Origin: Temnothorax longispinosus
Lineage: Eukaryota; Arthropoda; Insecta; Hymenoptera; Formicidae
Direction: 5' to 3'
DNA: 64,000 bases
Assembly (NCBI RefSeq): GCF_030848805.1
Contig: NC_092368.1
Location: forward strand, 8,936,122 to 9,000,121
The notes under the pieces: generated by a model
Databases searched by the model: none
Told to the model about the DNA's origin: nothing
Seen by the model: the letters and a program-made list of their open reading frames with translations, nothing else
In this document: positions 1 through 10,433 of the stretch, in pieces
Position numbering within the stretch: position 1 is the stretch's first letter
Layout of the letters: the number at the start of each line of letters is the position of its first letter
Translations under genes and position numbers: made by a program

Positions 1-1000
1 TATCCGCCGGGGTGCCCACTGGACCCGAATTCCGTCCGAAGTGCAATAGGGTATGATGCCTAACCTGGCACGACCGGCACGTCCCCGTCGATGTGCAGTT
101 GTTAGTGCCATGACCCGCGCGAAGGCAATTGAGACACAAATTCGCGGTTTTGGCCGTTGAATGCCTTTCCCGAGGGGATAATTTCAAGAATCGAGGGCAC
201 TTAAACACGAGATGTTGCTCTTTGCACACCGGACACTCGGCAGTCTGAGTAGCAAGCGACGAGGCCGATGCGGATTTTTTTGCCAAAGGCGACTGTGACT
301 TGATCGACATATTCGTGGGGCCCGATACGGACGCGAGAACCCGGCAGTGATCCGATAGGAACTTCGTGAGTTGCGCGTACTTTGGTATCTCCTCTGCCCG
401 GTGTTCGGATTCGAATTTCTCGCGAAGCGAACGAGGTAGTTCTTCTAACAAGAATTTGAGGAGTAAATAGTCCCAAGAGTCCGTGGGGAACCCTAACAAG
501 TTCAGTGCTCCGTTGAGCGCTTCTCCTTTCAATGAGGCTACCAGATATTGGTACTTCTCCATGGAGGAGATGCTCCGATTCTCGTGAATAGAAACGTTGA
601 ACAACGCGATGAACGAGGGCCAAAGCGCGAGATCTCCCGAGAATTCCGGAAGTGAGATTTTGGGCAGTCGGATAGACGACGTTTGGACCGGGGCCTGAGC
701 GGCCGCGGCGGCCGCTCGGTCGGCGCCCACAAATTTCTTATAACGCCCGATTACTCCGAAGCGTATCGTATCGAATTCTTTACGGATTGCGTCTTCCGCG
801 GTAAACTCCTCGTCTGAGGAGTCTTGGATTATTTTGAGGTGAGCCGCCTCAAAATCCTTAATCAGTCCAGCCACGGTAGGGTATCTAACTAGGAAATTTG
901 GCCTCTGTGCCTCATTGTCCACGGCGAGCATCGACAGCTCATGGATCTCCCTCATCCGCTGTATACACAGCTCGCGTTTAGTTATGTGACCTCGGCCCAT
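1..1000 (-). CDS. BEL/Pao-type retrotransposon Gag-Pol, 5' part (continues past the left edge)
   Basis: Seen: the frame is open for about 333 codons from an ATG at 1000 down to position 1 with no stop. The protein starts MGRGHITKRELCIQ. It has a Gag-like middle section (LPEFSGDLALWPSF, about residues 116-129) and three Cys/His knuckles between about residues 255 and 318 (CX2CX3HX4C, CX2CX4HX4C, CX2CX3HX4H). Known: this arrangement, with DUF1759-like text ahead of the knuckles, is typical of BEL/Pao elements, where Gag packages element RNA and is followed by an aspartic protease and reverse transcriptase. Those domains would lie left of the window. The start was chosen as the first ATG of the open frame after a non-coding leader. 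A shorter overlapping frame at 201-623 on the same strand is a shadow. No damage is visible in the part shown. The match is from motifs and order, not a search. Confidence 0.85.
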   Translation of the reverse strand, partial: MGRGHITKRELCIQRMREIHELSMLAVDNEAQRPNFLVRYPTVAGLIKDFEAAHLKIIQDSSDEEFTAEDAIRKEFDTIRFGVIGRYKKFVGADRAAAAAAQAPVQTSSIRLPKISLPEFSGDLALWPSFIALFNVSIHENRSISSMEKYQYLVASLKGEALNGALNLLGFPTDSWDYLLLKFLLEELPRSLREKFESEHRAEEIPKYAQLTKFLSDHCRVLASVSGPTNMSIKSQSPLAKKSASASSLATQTAECPVCKEQHLVFKCPRFLKLSPRERHSTAKTANLCLNCLRAGHGTNNCTSTGTCRSCQVRHHTLLHFGRNSGPVGTPAD

Positions 1001-1500
1001 GATGATCGGAATACGACGTTAAATCAACCAAACAAGTGGAACACGCGCGCAGGATTGGGGGTTCACGTGAACTCAAAGCAACGACAACTCAACTCAGCAC
1101 GAAATGTCGACAAACACTAGAGAACAGAAAGCTTCGACTTTGGAATGCCAGAAAAACAACACAACTGTTCCGCTCGCCAAGGTGACGAATAACGGATGGC
1201 TCGATTCGGATTCCTACGCGAAGACACGATATTCCCGATAGAATGTTTTTCAAACACGATATAATAGCGCAATCAAAATGACAAGTTAATCGCAAGAGCC
1301 AATGGCGAATGCAAGAAAAGGGTGTCAAATGCAGTGTAGAGCTAGCAAGGAAGAGGGTTGCAAGGGATGTACAAAAATAAGAAAATAGTTGTATCAGCGA
1401 TCAAAATTATCAATTAGATTGGCACAGGTGCCCGGTTGCGACGAGAAATGCACTCAAGTATTTGTTCAGATTAAGTTTTCAGCAATACATGTTGCGCGCG
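1001..1500 (-). other. Leader / possible LTR of the BEL/Pao element; boundaries not resolved
   Basis: This stretch lies directly upstream of the BEL/Pao Gag on the minus strand, where the untranslated leader and 5' LTR should be. Minus-strand TGGTTGATTTAACG near 1021-1034 could be a primer-binding site, but no TG...CA LTR ends or target duplication could be fixed because the partner LTR is outside the window. No gene is seen. Confidence 0.35.
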
Positions 1501-1505
1501 GAGCT

Positions 1506-1576
1506 ACGACACGAGCAGCGTATACGACATGAGCAGTATACACATGACACGAGCAATAATCCACGACATGAGCATC
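1506..1576 (+). repeat. Four imperfect copies of ACGACAYGAGCA
   Basis: The 12-mer ACGACACGAGCA / ACGACATGAGCA (or ATGACACGAGCA) recurs at about 1506, 1524, 1543 and 1563, roughly every 19 bases. The copies are not identical, so this is a short diverged array. It may be a protein-binding cluster in an LTR or simply a decayed minisatellite. Confidence 0.6.
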
Positions 1577-2030
1577 AATTACGCCAACTTCTTTTGCAAT
1601 TGTGATTATAATTGTAGTTATACTCTTTAATAAGATTACCTTGAGTGCTACAATATTCTATACCGGGAACCAGTGCCGACGAACAGTATATTCGATCGGT
1701 GGCAATTATGTTTGCGAGAATTCCAACGATCGAATATATTCAGTATGTGTTTTCAATATGTATTTCGAGTCTGGCCGAAACACACCCAGCAACAGCGAAA
1801 ATAATGTAGCGCGTTATTATGGAGCGCGAGCTTATGTAGAAAAAATGTGTATATACGCTGCCGGCCCGTGACCGAGCGTCAAGGCCGTCGACGGCGCGGC
1901 GAAAACGTATGGCTTGCCCGAGAATATTCGAGATCTGAATATTTCGGTTTCTATGTTAACAATGACGGGCTTTAACTAATTACCGCGTCCATTGCGCAAT
2001 TTACGATTAGTACAAATAACGGCAATGAAA
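1577..2030. other. No recognisable gene
   Basis: An 89-codon frame at 1602-1871 has no recognisable motif. The sequence is plain AT-rich DNA passing into the CGCG-rich repeat that follows. Nothing else was seen. Confidence 0.4.
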
Positions 2031-2500
2031 CGTGTTACAACGAGCGAGAGAATTGCGAGCGAGAGATATCGCGCGAGATCGTGGATTCACGCGAGTATTC
2101 TTGTCGCGAATTAATTACGTTATTAACACGCCACGCGTTATTGCAATTCGCGTTAATGCGAATAAGGATGCGAATAAGGAACACAGCGGCGGAACGTGTT
2201 ACGACGAGCGAGAAGTTCACGCGAGTATTCTCGCTGCGAATTAAGAATTGCGAACAAGAGATATCGCGCGAGACTAAAGATTGTTAACACGCCGCGCGTT
2301 ATTGCGTCTCGCGACTATAAGAACAAACAATTAAGCGTATTCACGACAAAGGCAGATAACAACAATAGCATGGTTGCGACAAGAGAAGTTCACGCGAGTA
2401 TTCTCGTCACAAAGAGTTGCGAACGAAAGATATCGCGAGAGACTACCACGCGCCACGTGTTATCGCGATGCGCGATTACAAGAATGTGCGAAAATTAACA
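2030..2500 (+). repeat. Diverged tandem repeat, three units of about 130-175 bp
   Basis: The phrase TTCACGCGAGTATTCTYG recurs near 2086, 2216 and 2389. It is followed each time by GCGA(A/G)C..AGATATCGCG and by AACACGCCRCGCGTTATTGC-like text in the first two units. The short frames here (60-100 codons, both strands) simply follow the repeat and show no domain. The role is unknown. Confidence 0.6.
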
Positions 2501-3431
2501 AGTTAATGAATGATGCGACGTGAGCGAAAGGTCGGCGGTAATTTTCTAACGCGAAATCCGGCTCGAAGGACCAATGAACGGGGATAGTTTCGCCCCGGAG
2601 GCAAGATTTGCGATACTCGAAGGACCAGAGGGGGGTTGTCGCTTTCCCCTCACGACTATCAATTGTTTAGCGCGAAAGCAGAAACGCATGCAACGAAATA
2701 TTAAGCGAAGCGACTCACCGTGTCGGCCGTCGTCCCCGTGATTCCGCCAATCCTCGTCCTGTCCCCTGAACTTGGCCGCTCCGTGGGTCTCGTTCGGCAT
2801 GCGATGGCAAAACTCGTGCAAGCAAGCAAACGGTGGAGAGCAAGCGATAGAGCAGGCAGGAAAAAGCAGTAGGAGACGTGCGCACTCCCGGTTGAGCAAG
2901 GCGGCAAAGGCGATTCCGTGATGCGTTTTGCCCGGCGAACGTGTGCCGTAAGACGGCTCTTAGACTATGTGTGTGTGTGTGTGCCGCACGGCGGCTTGAC
3001 GAGAAGTTCTGATGAGAGGTGTGTCCTCTCCGACTATTTGACGATGAGTGTCTTCTCCCCGCGGTCTTGGAACATGTCGCTGCGGGCGAGTAGTTGTTCC
3101 CTTTCCGGGGGGGGGGGGTGGTGGTGGATACCGTCGGCGGATGGGCGATGGCAGCACCGACAGGTGAGTCGCATGATTTGGCTGATCGCGATCCGCCGAC
3201 GTTTCGCGCGAGAATTACAAACGACTTATGCAACTAGGTATAAACGATAAATGAATACATGAACATGAAGTAACTATGCTATTTACAAGGCGATACGCCG
3301 AACATCGCGTTTTAACTAAAATAATTTAGTTAAAACTAAAATTGACTGATTGCTCTTATGAATTCGCGTTTTATCGTGTCGCCGGCGCGCTTGTCAATTG
3401 TCTAATACGTGCAGTCGTGCAAGTCAGTACA
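2501..3431. other. No recognisable gene; short (GT)n and G-run tracts
   Basis: Several overlapping frames on both strands (2546-3250) give Arg/Ser/His-rich translations without a motif, as GC-rich non-coding DNA does. A (GT)8-like tract lies at about 2966-2982 and a G-run at about 3107-3118. From about 3300, degenerate copies of the TTAGTTAAAACTAGAATTGA motif belong to the inverted-repeat family described next. Confidence 0.4.
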
Positions 3432-3553
3432 GTTGTGGACGATGCTGTTCGTCCACAACGCGATGTGTGCATTTGAGAAACGTCCACGACGCGTTGTGGA
3501 CGGTGCTGATCATCCACAACGCGATGTGTGCATTTGAGAAACGTCCACGACGT
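3432..3553 (+). repeat. Two tandem copies of a 61-bp unit, each with a hairpin
   Basis: Units start at 3432 and 3493 (period 61) and differ at only a few positions. Each opens with a potential stem (GTTGTGGAC ... GTCCACAAC in the first, slightly mismatched in the second) around a 10-base loop. Copy number and function are unknown. Confidence 0.75.
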
Positions 3554-3611
3554 TACCAGTAAATTCGGGTTTTGACGGATTTCGGGTATATATACATATA
3601 TATATATATGT

Positions 3612-4388
3612 ATATATATGTTACAGTTAAAACCCGAAATCCGTCAAAACCCGAAGTTACTAGTAAATTCTAGTTTTAACTAAGCCCTTTCGGTAATTCG
3701 CGTTCTAACTGAAAGAATTTAGTTAAAACTAGAATTGACCGAATGCATTTCAGTTAACACTAGAATTAACTGACTGCTTTAGTAAATTCGCGTTTTAACT
3801 AAAATAATTTAGTTAAAACTAGAATTGACTGATTGCTCTTATAAAGTGAGGCTTACGTGGGGGGGGGGGGGGTGCAACGAGTGCTTTAGTATATTATAAT
3901 ATAAGTAATAGGTAATATAAGTAATACTATTGTATTATAAGTAATAAACTTTATTTGCTCTTATAATGTAAAACTTACGTGCATGGAGGGGAGGGTGCAG
4001 CGAGTGCTTTAGTATATTATAATAAGTAATAGCTAATATAAGTAATAATATTATGTTATATTACCTATTACTTATATTATAATATACTAAAGCACTCGCT
4101 GCACCCCCCCCCATGCACGTAAGCCTCACTTTATAAGAGCAATTAAGTCACTTTATAAGAGCAATTATCAGTCAATTTTAGTTTTAACTATATTATTTTA
4201 GTTAAAACGCGAATTTACTAAAGCGGTCAGTTAATTTTAGTTTTGACTGAAATGCATTCGGTCAATTCTAGTTTTAACTAAATTCTTTCAGTTAGAACGC
4301 AAATTATCGAAAGGGCTTAGTTAAAACTAGAATTTACTAGTAAATTCGGGTTTTGACGGATTTCGGGTTTTAATTGTAACATATATAT
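3612..4388. repeat. Long inverted repeat (about 0.8 kb), MITE/foldback-like
   Basis: The left arm reads outward-in from TGTTACAGTTAAAACCCGAA and the right arm ends with its complement (..CGGGTTTTAATTGTAACA). Both arms carry, in order, CGAAATCCGTCAAAACC, ACTAGTAAATTCTAG, TTCGGTAATTCGCGTTCTAA and CTTATAAAGTGAGGCTTACG-type blocks. The axis is near 4048. The left arm has an extra duplicated block of about 125 bp (CTTACGTG..GAGTGCTTTAG at about 3852 and 3975), so it is longer. A smaller palindrome at 3555-3657 shares the same tip sequence around a TA-rich core. No transposase is encoded. A DNA-transposon MITE or foldback element is the simplest reading; a hairpin RNA source is possible if transcribed. 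Confidence 0.75.
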
Positions 4389-4579
4389 GTAGGTCCGGAA
4401 GTATGTTCCGAGACTTTTATTTTTGATATCGGTATATTCCGGGACATTTGGCAGTTTCCAGGACTGTCCTGGAAAAAATTCATGTTCTACGACAACTTTC
4501 GGGACAGTTTTTTGAATCTGATTACATATATATGCGTTATATTCCAGGACTGTACATTTCATAAAACGTAAACAGTCCC

Positions 4580-4580
<1 letters not shown>

Positions 4581-4619
<39 letters not shown>
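4581..4619. repeat. (TA)n microsatellite
   Basis: About 19 uninterrupted TA units sit between a TTCCAGGACTGT-containing stretch and a GC-rich block. Confidence 0.9.
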
Positions 4620-4622
<3 letters not shown>

Positions 4623-5400
4623 GACGTGACATTTGTCGCGTCCTCCGCCCAGACGGTAGCTCGGCCGAGAGGAAGGTCGGGGATGGCGCCTCGACTCGAG
4701 TCGAGGAAGGGCTGTCTGCGTTAACTAACCTTTTTAGTCGAGTCCGTAGGAATGACAGGTAGTGCCGGTGCGGGGGATTACCGACCACATGTAACGACGA
4801 GAGTCGCGACGAGGGAAGGACGGGCGCTCGGAGGACGTACGGCGGAGTGGTCGGCCGACGGGCGGGCTACCAGGACCTGCCGCTGGAGGAGCGCCGGAAA
4901 TGTCTCGCACAGCATGACAAGGCCCCGCCGCAGCATAATCACGGGTGCACCACCGCGACTGCAGCGCGGGTGGACGACCTGCACACTTCACCCGACGGCG
5001 CCCAGAGGGCCGAGCGGCGCCGCCACGGCCTGGCCAGCCGGGCGGGAGACCGCGATGGGCCCATGCACACACAGCAGCCAAATCAAACGGGCCGCGGGAA
5101 AATGGCGGAAATCGTCTGCAACGTCGCGAACGGGGCGACACACACGACCAATCGGCGGGGCGGAAGGACCGCGAGCTTGAGGGCGCGCGCGTACGGGGGC
5201 CCGGCGTAGTCTTGCCGAACCGACCACTTCTCACTGTCGATTCAGCCGCTGACGAGGAGCCACCCCAGGACGAGCGCCCCGACGCCGCCGAGCAGCAGCG
5301 AGCAGCCAGAACTGTAAGATCTCCACTCCGGTGCTACCAAGTAATTGAGGGCTCGATCTCGGCCGCGACCCGGCGCAAGTAAGCGTCTATATCGATTCGA
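4620..5400. other. GC-rich block with overlapping frames of unknown meaning
   Basis: Frames of 120-166 codons overlap on both strands (plus 4752-5180, 4847-5209, 4945-5382; minus 4734-5234). All are Arg/Pro/Gly/Ala-rich and none shows a recognisable domain. CpG-rich composition alone produces such frames. The end of the 4945-5382 frame reads more protein-like (acidic, AADEEPPQDERPDAAEQQR) and could be an exon or Gag remnant, but this is a guess. Confidence 0.3.
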
Positions 5401-6600
5401 TTACCGTGTAAATCGGCCTGATCACTTATTGCATTTAGGTACCGGCTCCCGTCGTTGTGGGTGCCGGTTAGCTTATCGCGGCTATTTGTCGGGACCGCGG
5501 GCACGTGGCCGGCCGAGATCGTAGCCAGGAGTATTTCTGAAAGCCCTCCTCGAAACTCGTGTGATCGACAGTCAATTCGCGGTTATCGTGGCGTGTGTTT
5601 TGTGAATCGTGGGCGGAAGCGTGCCGCGGGTGGTGCGCTCCGGCGGATATTGTGTTTAGCATTGCGTATTTGTGAGTATTGGTGCTTACCGTGCGCGGAA
5701 GCATACTGTGCGCGTCGCGGGAGATCGGATCGGGCATATTGCATTGTATCAAGAGCGTCGCGGATATTTTGCGTTGCGTGCGCGGGCATATATCGTCGTG
5801 CTTACTCGAAAGGGAATCTCGCGAGCACGCTATTGCATAGCGATGCGCACTTGTGGGTTTGCGCTTTGGGCACTATGCCGTGCGTATGAGAATCGTTGTG
5901 TATTCGAGATCTGGGGATTAAGGCGTAGGCGGATTGACGATATCGCGAGGTCGCGCTTATATGAACCGAAATTACTGAGCTCGCTTGAGAGCTTTGCGGA
6001 TACTTGGTGCCGCCTGTCCGGGCGAGTACCGGCACGCTCGTTCGAGAGAGGAGTCTCGCGGACGTGAACATCACGCGCTCCGTGCGTGCTTAACCACCGA
6101 TTCGACTACCGCGTCGTTACCGACTATTTGAGCGATATCTGGCCTTAGTTTCCCGCTATGATCTACATGTTTTCTTTGTGAAATATATTTGATTACTATT
6201 GTTCATTATCGAGCCTTATTTGCGTGTCGATTGCGTTACGCTCCCTCTCCACCTCCACCTCTATAACGCGGAACTGCGCCCTGAGCTTGCGTCGAGGCCG
6301 TAAAAACGGACATTGTCGAGACGTGGTGCGCGTCTCTAATCGCACCTGGCGCTCAATCGAAAGGTATCAATAAAGATCCTGGATACGGAAGTTATGGTAA
6401 AGAATTTGACACTGTAAGTTTCCTAGAGCTATCATCTGGCTACTAGACGACTAATTTGCAGCCGCGCCCCTTCGGCCAGCGAGACCGAAGGAAATCGGGT
6501 TGCAATATATATAATTTAAAGTTAGATATATGTATAATGTGGCCTGATAATAAGTTAAAATTTTAACCTTGCATTTTATAATTTTTATCTTTTGTTTTAT
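5401..6600. other. Possible LTR/leader of an LTR retrotransposon; no gene recognised
   Basis: The block is rich in TCGCG and GCGTAT-type words and ends near a TGGCGCTCAA at 6347-6356, preceded by ACC, like the primer-binding-site style motifs at 21278 and 36611 in this window. The 144- and 131-codon frames (5455-5889, 5672-6067) are Cys/Arg/Tyr-rich and look non-coding. LTR ends and target duplications could not be fixed. Confidence 0.3.
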
Positions 6601-6607
6601 AATTGGT

Positions 6608-6876
6608 CAACACTGAAACCCGAGTGTCGACACTAAAAGTTGGGTGTCGCCACTGAAACCTGAGTGTCGTCGACACCGAAACTTTGGGTGTCGACACCAA
6701 AAGTTGAATGTCGACACTCGAATTTTGGTGTCGACACCCAAAGTTTTGGTGTCGACACTCGAATTTGGGTGTCGACACCGAAACTTTGGATGTCGACACT
6801 CAAATGTCGGTGTTAACACTGAAAATTTAGGCGTTGACACCAAAAATAGAGTGTAAACACCCAAAGTTGAGTGTAA
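6608..6876. repeat. Palindromic minisatellite, about 24-bp units
   Basis: About a dozen units of the form GTGTCGACACYNAAANTTKGG follow one another, each built on the 10-bp palindrome GTGTCGACAC. Toward the right end the core decays to GTGTAAACAC. Because the core is its own complement, similar 64-85 codon frames appear on both strands; they are by-products of the repeat. Confidence 0.85.
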
Positions 6877-7133
6877 ACCAAAATCTTGGGTGTTTTTTTC
6901 GTAAGGGTAATTCCCACCTAGTGCGGCATAGAACCAAGTCGATGGAAAAGTGACTGACTGCGCTCATTTCACTCCCGTTTCGATCCACAAGCTTTGTCGG
7001 AGTGGCAGCGATTTCACACAAAATTTAGTCGGTGGAAACCGTTGAAACAGATTCAAAATAGATAGTCCCAACCTTTACTTTTTATTATTCATAACAGTTA
7101 ACGTTTATTAGTAGTCAAAATGAAAGATAAACA

Positions 7134-8050
7134 TTGTCAAACGATGAAACTTTGACATTAATTAATATTTTAAAAGAGAAGGAAATTTTGAAGATCATGG
7201 ACAACAAAAGATTTCGCATCACAGAAATCTTCAAATCTTTAGAACAAGATATGAAAAAAGGTTATTGCCGAAGTGCAACACAAATACATATAAAATTTAA
7301 AACATTAAAGCGTAAGTACAATTATAAATTTGATGTATACTTCTCACAATCTTTTCTTTTGTAATAAAGTTTTTTTTGTTTTATAGTACAATCTTCGTAT
7401 TCTCAATAAGTGGCTCTTATTTTTGTTGTAGGAAACTACAATAATTGAAGGACTGCGCTTTCAAAAAGCGGTGCAGGAGTAATGAAAAAATGTACGTTTT
7501 ATGATGAGCTTCATGAATTATTTGGATGTCGACCTATAAATATTAAAAAAAGAATGGATTCTTTAAATGCTGCATCATTAGTTGACGTAGATATGTTTGA
7601 TAATGTTCCCGATGCAGATGGAGCGATTCCAGGATGTTCAAAATTTTCTGATGAGTTTAATAATTTATACATTAATGAAAGTGAAAGTCAGTTTAAAAAT
7701 ATTGATGAAAGTAATAATATTAGCAGTATGAATAGTATTAAGGAAAGTTCAGACCTAACTATTGATAAACCAGTTCAACAACAATTGGAAACATCAATAA
7801 ATAACGAGATAATTGATGATAATAATAATAATGTTGCAATGTTGAAAAGTAACAGAAATAAAGACTCTAAAAAAAAGTCAAATCTGTAAGATCAACAAAT
7901 TAAAAAATTAATAAAATCAAATGAAGATATTACTAGGATTGCTATAGAAACTCAAAATAAGATGATTAATAATATTTTGCAACAACAAGAAAAAATGTTA
8001 CAGCAGCAAACTGAATTACTAATACAAAATTTACATGTTAATACTTCACA
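7134..8050 (+). pseudogene. Decayed two-exon Myb/SANT-like DNA-binding gene
   Basis: Seen: exon 1 (7134-7311, 5' end uncertain) reads SNDETLTLINILKEKEIL.. to ..SATQIHIKFKTLKRK, a tri-helical Myb/SANT-like segment. A GTAAGTA donor follows. A TTGTTGTAG acceptor at 7431 opens exon 2, which keeps frame through SKSGAGVMKKCTFYDELHEL and FGCRP, then an acidic Asn/Asp/Ser stretch and a Gln-rich coiled-coil tail (QQQEKMLQQQTELL). Two in-frame stops break it: TGA at 7446 and TAA near 7887. Known: such genes accompany PIF/Harbinger elements and insect MADF/Myb regulators. Inferred: a dead Harbinger accessory gene, paralogous in layout to the one at 60.1-62.0 kb but of a different subtype. No matching terminal repeats were found nearby, so the parent element is unidentified. 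Confidence 0.6.
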
Positions 8051-10433
8051 ATTTACTTTGTCACGCGTTAAAACGTGTTCAACCGGGTTCTGCTGGTCCC
8101 ATAATCCTTCCACTTCACACTTGTTATCGTAGCAACGTGCCGCTATGGCGCGCTGTTCAACCGCGGATCCGTCAGAATTTTTTACAAGCGCGATTACTAA
8201 ATGCGGCCACCGACGAGCTTGTCAGTGATGCTGTCAACTGAATCATTTTAATGTTGCATTTGTGTATTTTGTCAGGTTCGTCTACAATTCGCAAGACCGT
8301 CGTGGGACTGCCGCTGCACACCGCTGGACTGCCTCGGGACCTTTGCTGGGCCGCCGCTGGATCTCCATTGAAACGCCGACAAATAAGGTAGATAGGTATG
8401 TCGAAATCAGGATCGTCGTGCAGGAAATGTTAATGATTTGTAACTCGCTTCGATTTCGGGTAAAATTACAATTTATTTTTCTTTTAATGACAAGTACAAA
8501 ATGATTTCCGCACGCGTTACCGCACTATGCGCGTAATATTTGATGTACGTTCGCGATAATATTATAATACTTCGCGTTTTAATAACGTAACTCGGATTTG
8601 CTCCGTACGCGGGATTTTCATATTTCGCAGACCGGCCGAAACATACGTCCGCACCGTATCATGTCTGGCGAGAGACTCCTCGACTCTCGGTCCCGCTGGG
8701 CCGTCGTTCTCGCCCGGCCTCATGTAGTGATCACGTGTGCCCATTGCGTTCGCACGCGTGGCTTCTAGCTGTTTCGGCACAAACAAGTTTTTCGGTGCTC
8801 ACGAACAATAGCACCACATGTTTCGGTATGGTGCTGAAAAGTTCCACTATGTATCGGGTGCTCTGATTGTTACGTGATTACTACACTTTATTCCGCATTT
8901 GTTAATAACTTTTATTACATTATTTGGTTGCGTCGCTTTCAAAATCAATATTTCGAGAGCGTCGCATCACATTATACTTTGTCGGTTCTCGCAACGCCAC
9001 ACGCTCGTTCCTCGCTCTTTTCGCTTTACTCTAGTTTGCACTTAGAAATCTTCCTATTTCTCTCTACGGCTGTGACGGGCGTGTGTCGTTACACCTTCTC
9101 ACCAAATTTCACCCTCATCGGGTTCACCGTTCGCTAGTTCTCTACGCTGACTGTGGGGTCGTCGCTGACCCGTGTTATACGTCATCCCTACATCCCGTAG
9201 AAGCTGATTGCGGTTTCAGTTTTTCGGCCTCTGGTTCGCTACTTCCTAACGCGTTGGTCAGGCGTTGTTGCCGACCTTATATTCGCGTTCCTCGTGACGC
9301 ATAGAAGCTAATTCCTTTTTTATATTTTGCCTAACTCGTATGGTTCGCTACTTTCTAGGGCGTTGGTCAGACGTCGTCGCCGACCTTATTATGATGTTTG
9401 CTGTGGTCCTTAAAACGCGATTCTAAGATTAATTCCAGGAAATGTGCCTCGGTTGGCTAACTCCGTGGAGCCACCTCCTAGGTTAACGCCAAGTATATTT
9501 TCGTACCTTCTGCGACCTGGTACGCCTATTTCCGACCTCTGTTATGGAAGAAGTTCTCTGCGTCGCTAGTTTCCGAGGCGTACGTCATACGTCATCGCTG
9601 ATTGTATTTATGGGTACTTCACGCTACCCGGAAGGCGTTTCTGCGGTCCGTTTCCGGAGAACACCTTTCGTTTCCTACTTCCGCGGGGGTTAACTTTATT
9701 CGAATGCTGCTTTGATTTTTTCGATTCACTTGTCCTCCCCATCGCGCCTATAATCTCGCTTCACGGCTACTACGCTCGGTTCGCTATTTTGCGGCGCACG
9801 GGTCCGCCATCGACGGGACCGGGTGCGATCGATTGCTTGCGACCTCCGGAAGCCGTTGATGCCCTTTGTTCTCGGAGAGATTCTAGTTTTCATTGTCGGA
9901 TGTTTCAAGTACCTTGGATTTCTCTCGCGACGAGAAAATGCTTTTACACGTTTTAACTTTTAACCCACGCGTATTTTCGTGCTGAAGATGCTAAAATCGT
10001 GTTGTCCAGCCTCCACTTAACCCGTTTCCTAATAGTAGTTTTCCACTTTTGGAATTGTATTCCCCGAGTGTCCCTATAACCTTAAAATACAGATAGACTA
10101 ATTCTTTAGCCATTTTATTACTCATACTCTACATCGCGTGTTGTTATGGTTAATCTCGTACGGTGAAATAAAAAAGTAGGTAATAAAAAAAAATTATTTG
10201 ACTTTTGCCAATATGGCGTATGCTGACTTTTTACGACTAGATGGCTTACATTAACTTTGTACTTTTCCTTTGTAGTCTAGCGTAGTAAGTCTTATATGAT
10301 AGTACTAACAGAAACAAAACAAACTAGAATTCTCATTACGATATAATGGCGCTTGTTTATTCTATGCTTAACCATAGTCAATCTGTTGCCTAAACCTAAA
10401 ACAACTAAACTTATTTTACTATACGCAACTGCC
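8051..10433. other. No recognisable gene; faint degenerate repeats
   Basis: The longest frames are under 90 codons and have no motifs. The phrase GCGTTGGTCAGRCGTYGTYGCCGACCTTAT occurs near 9253 and 9361, about 108 bp apart, pointing to a diverged tandem duplication. Near 10180-10200 there is an A-rich run. Otherwise nothing was seen. Confidence 0.4.

Noticed and set aside
4734..5382. Overlapping 120-166 codon frames on both strands
   Set aside because: CpG-rich composition explains them; no domain, and no frame is favoured.
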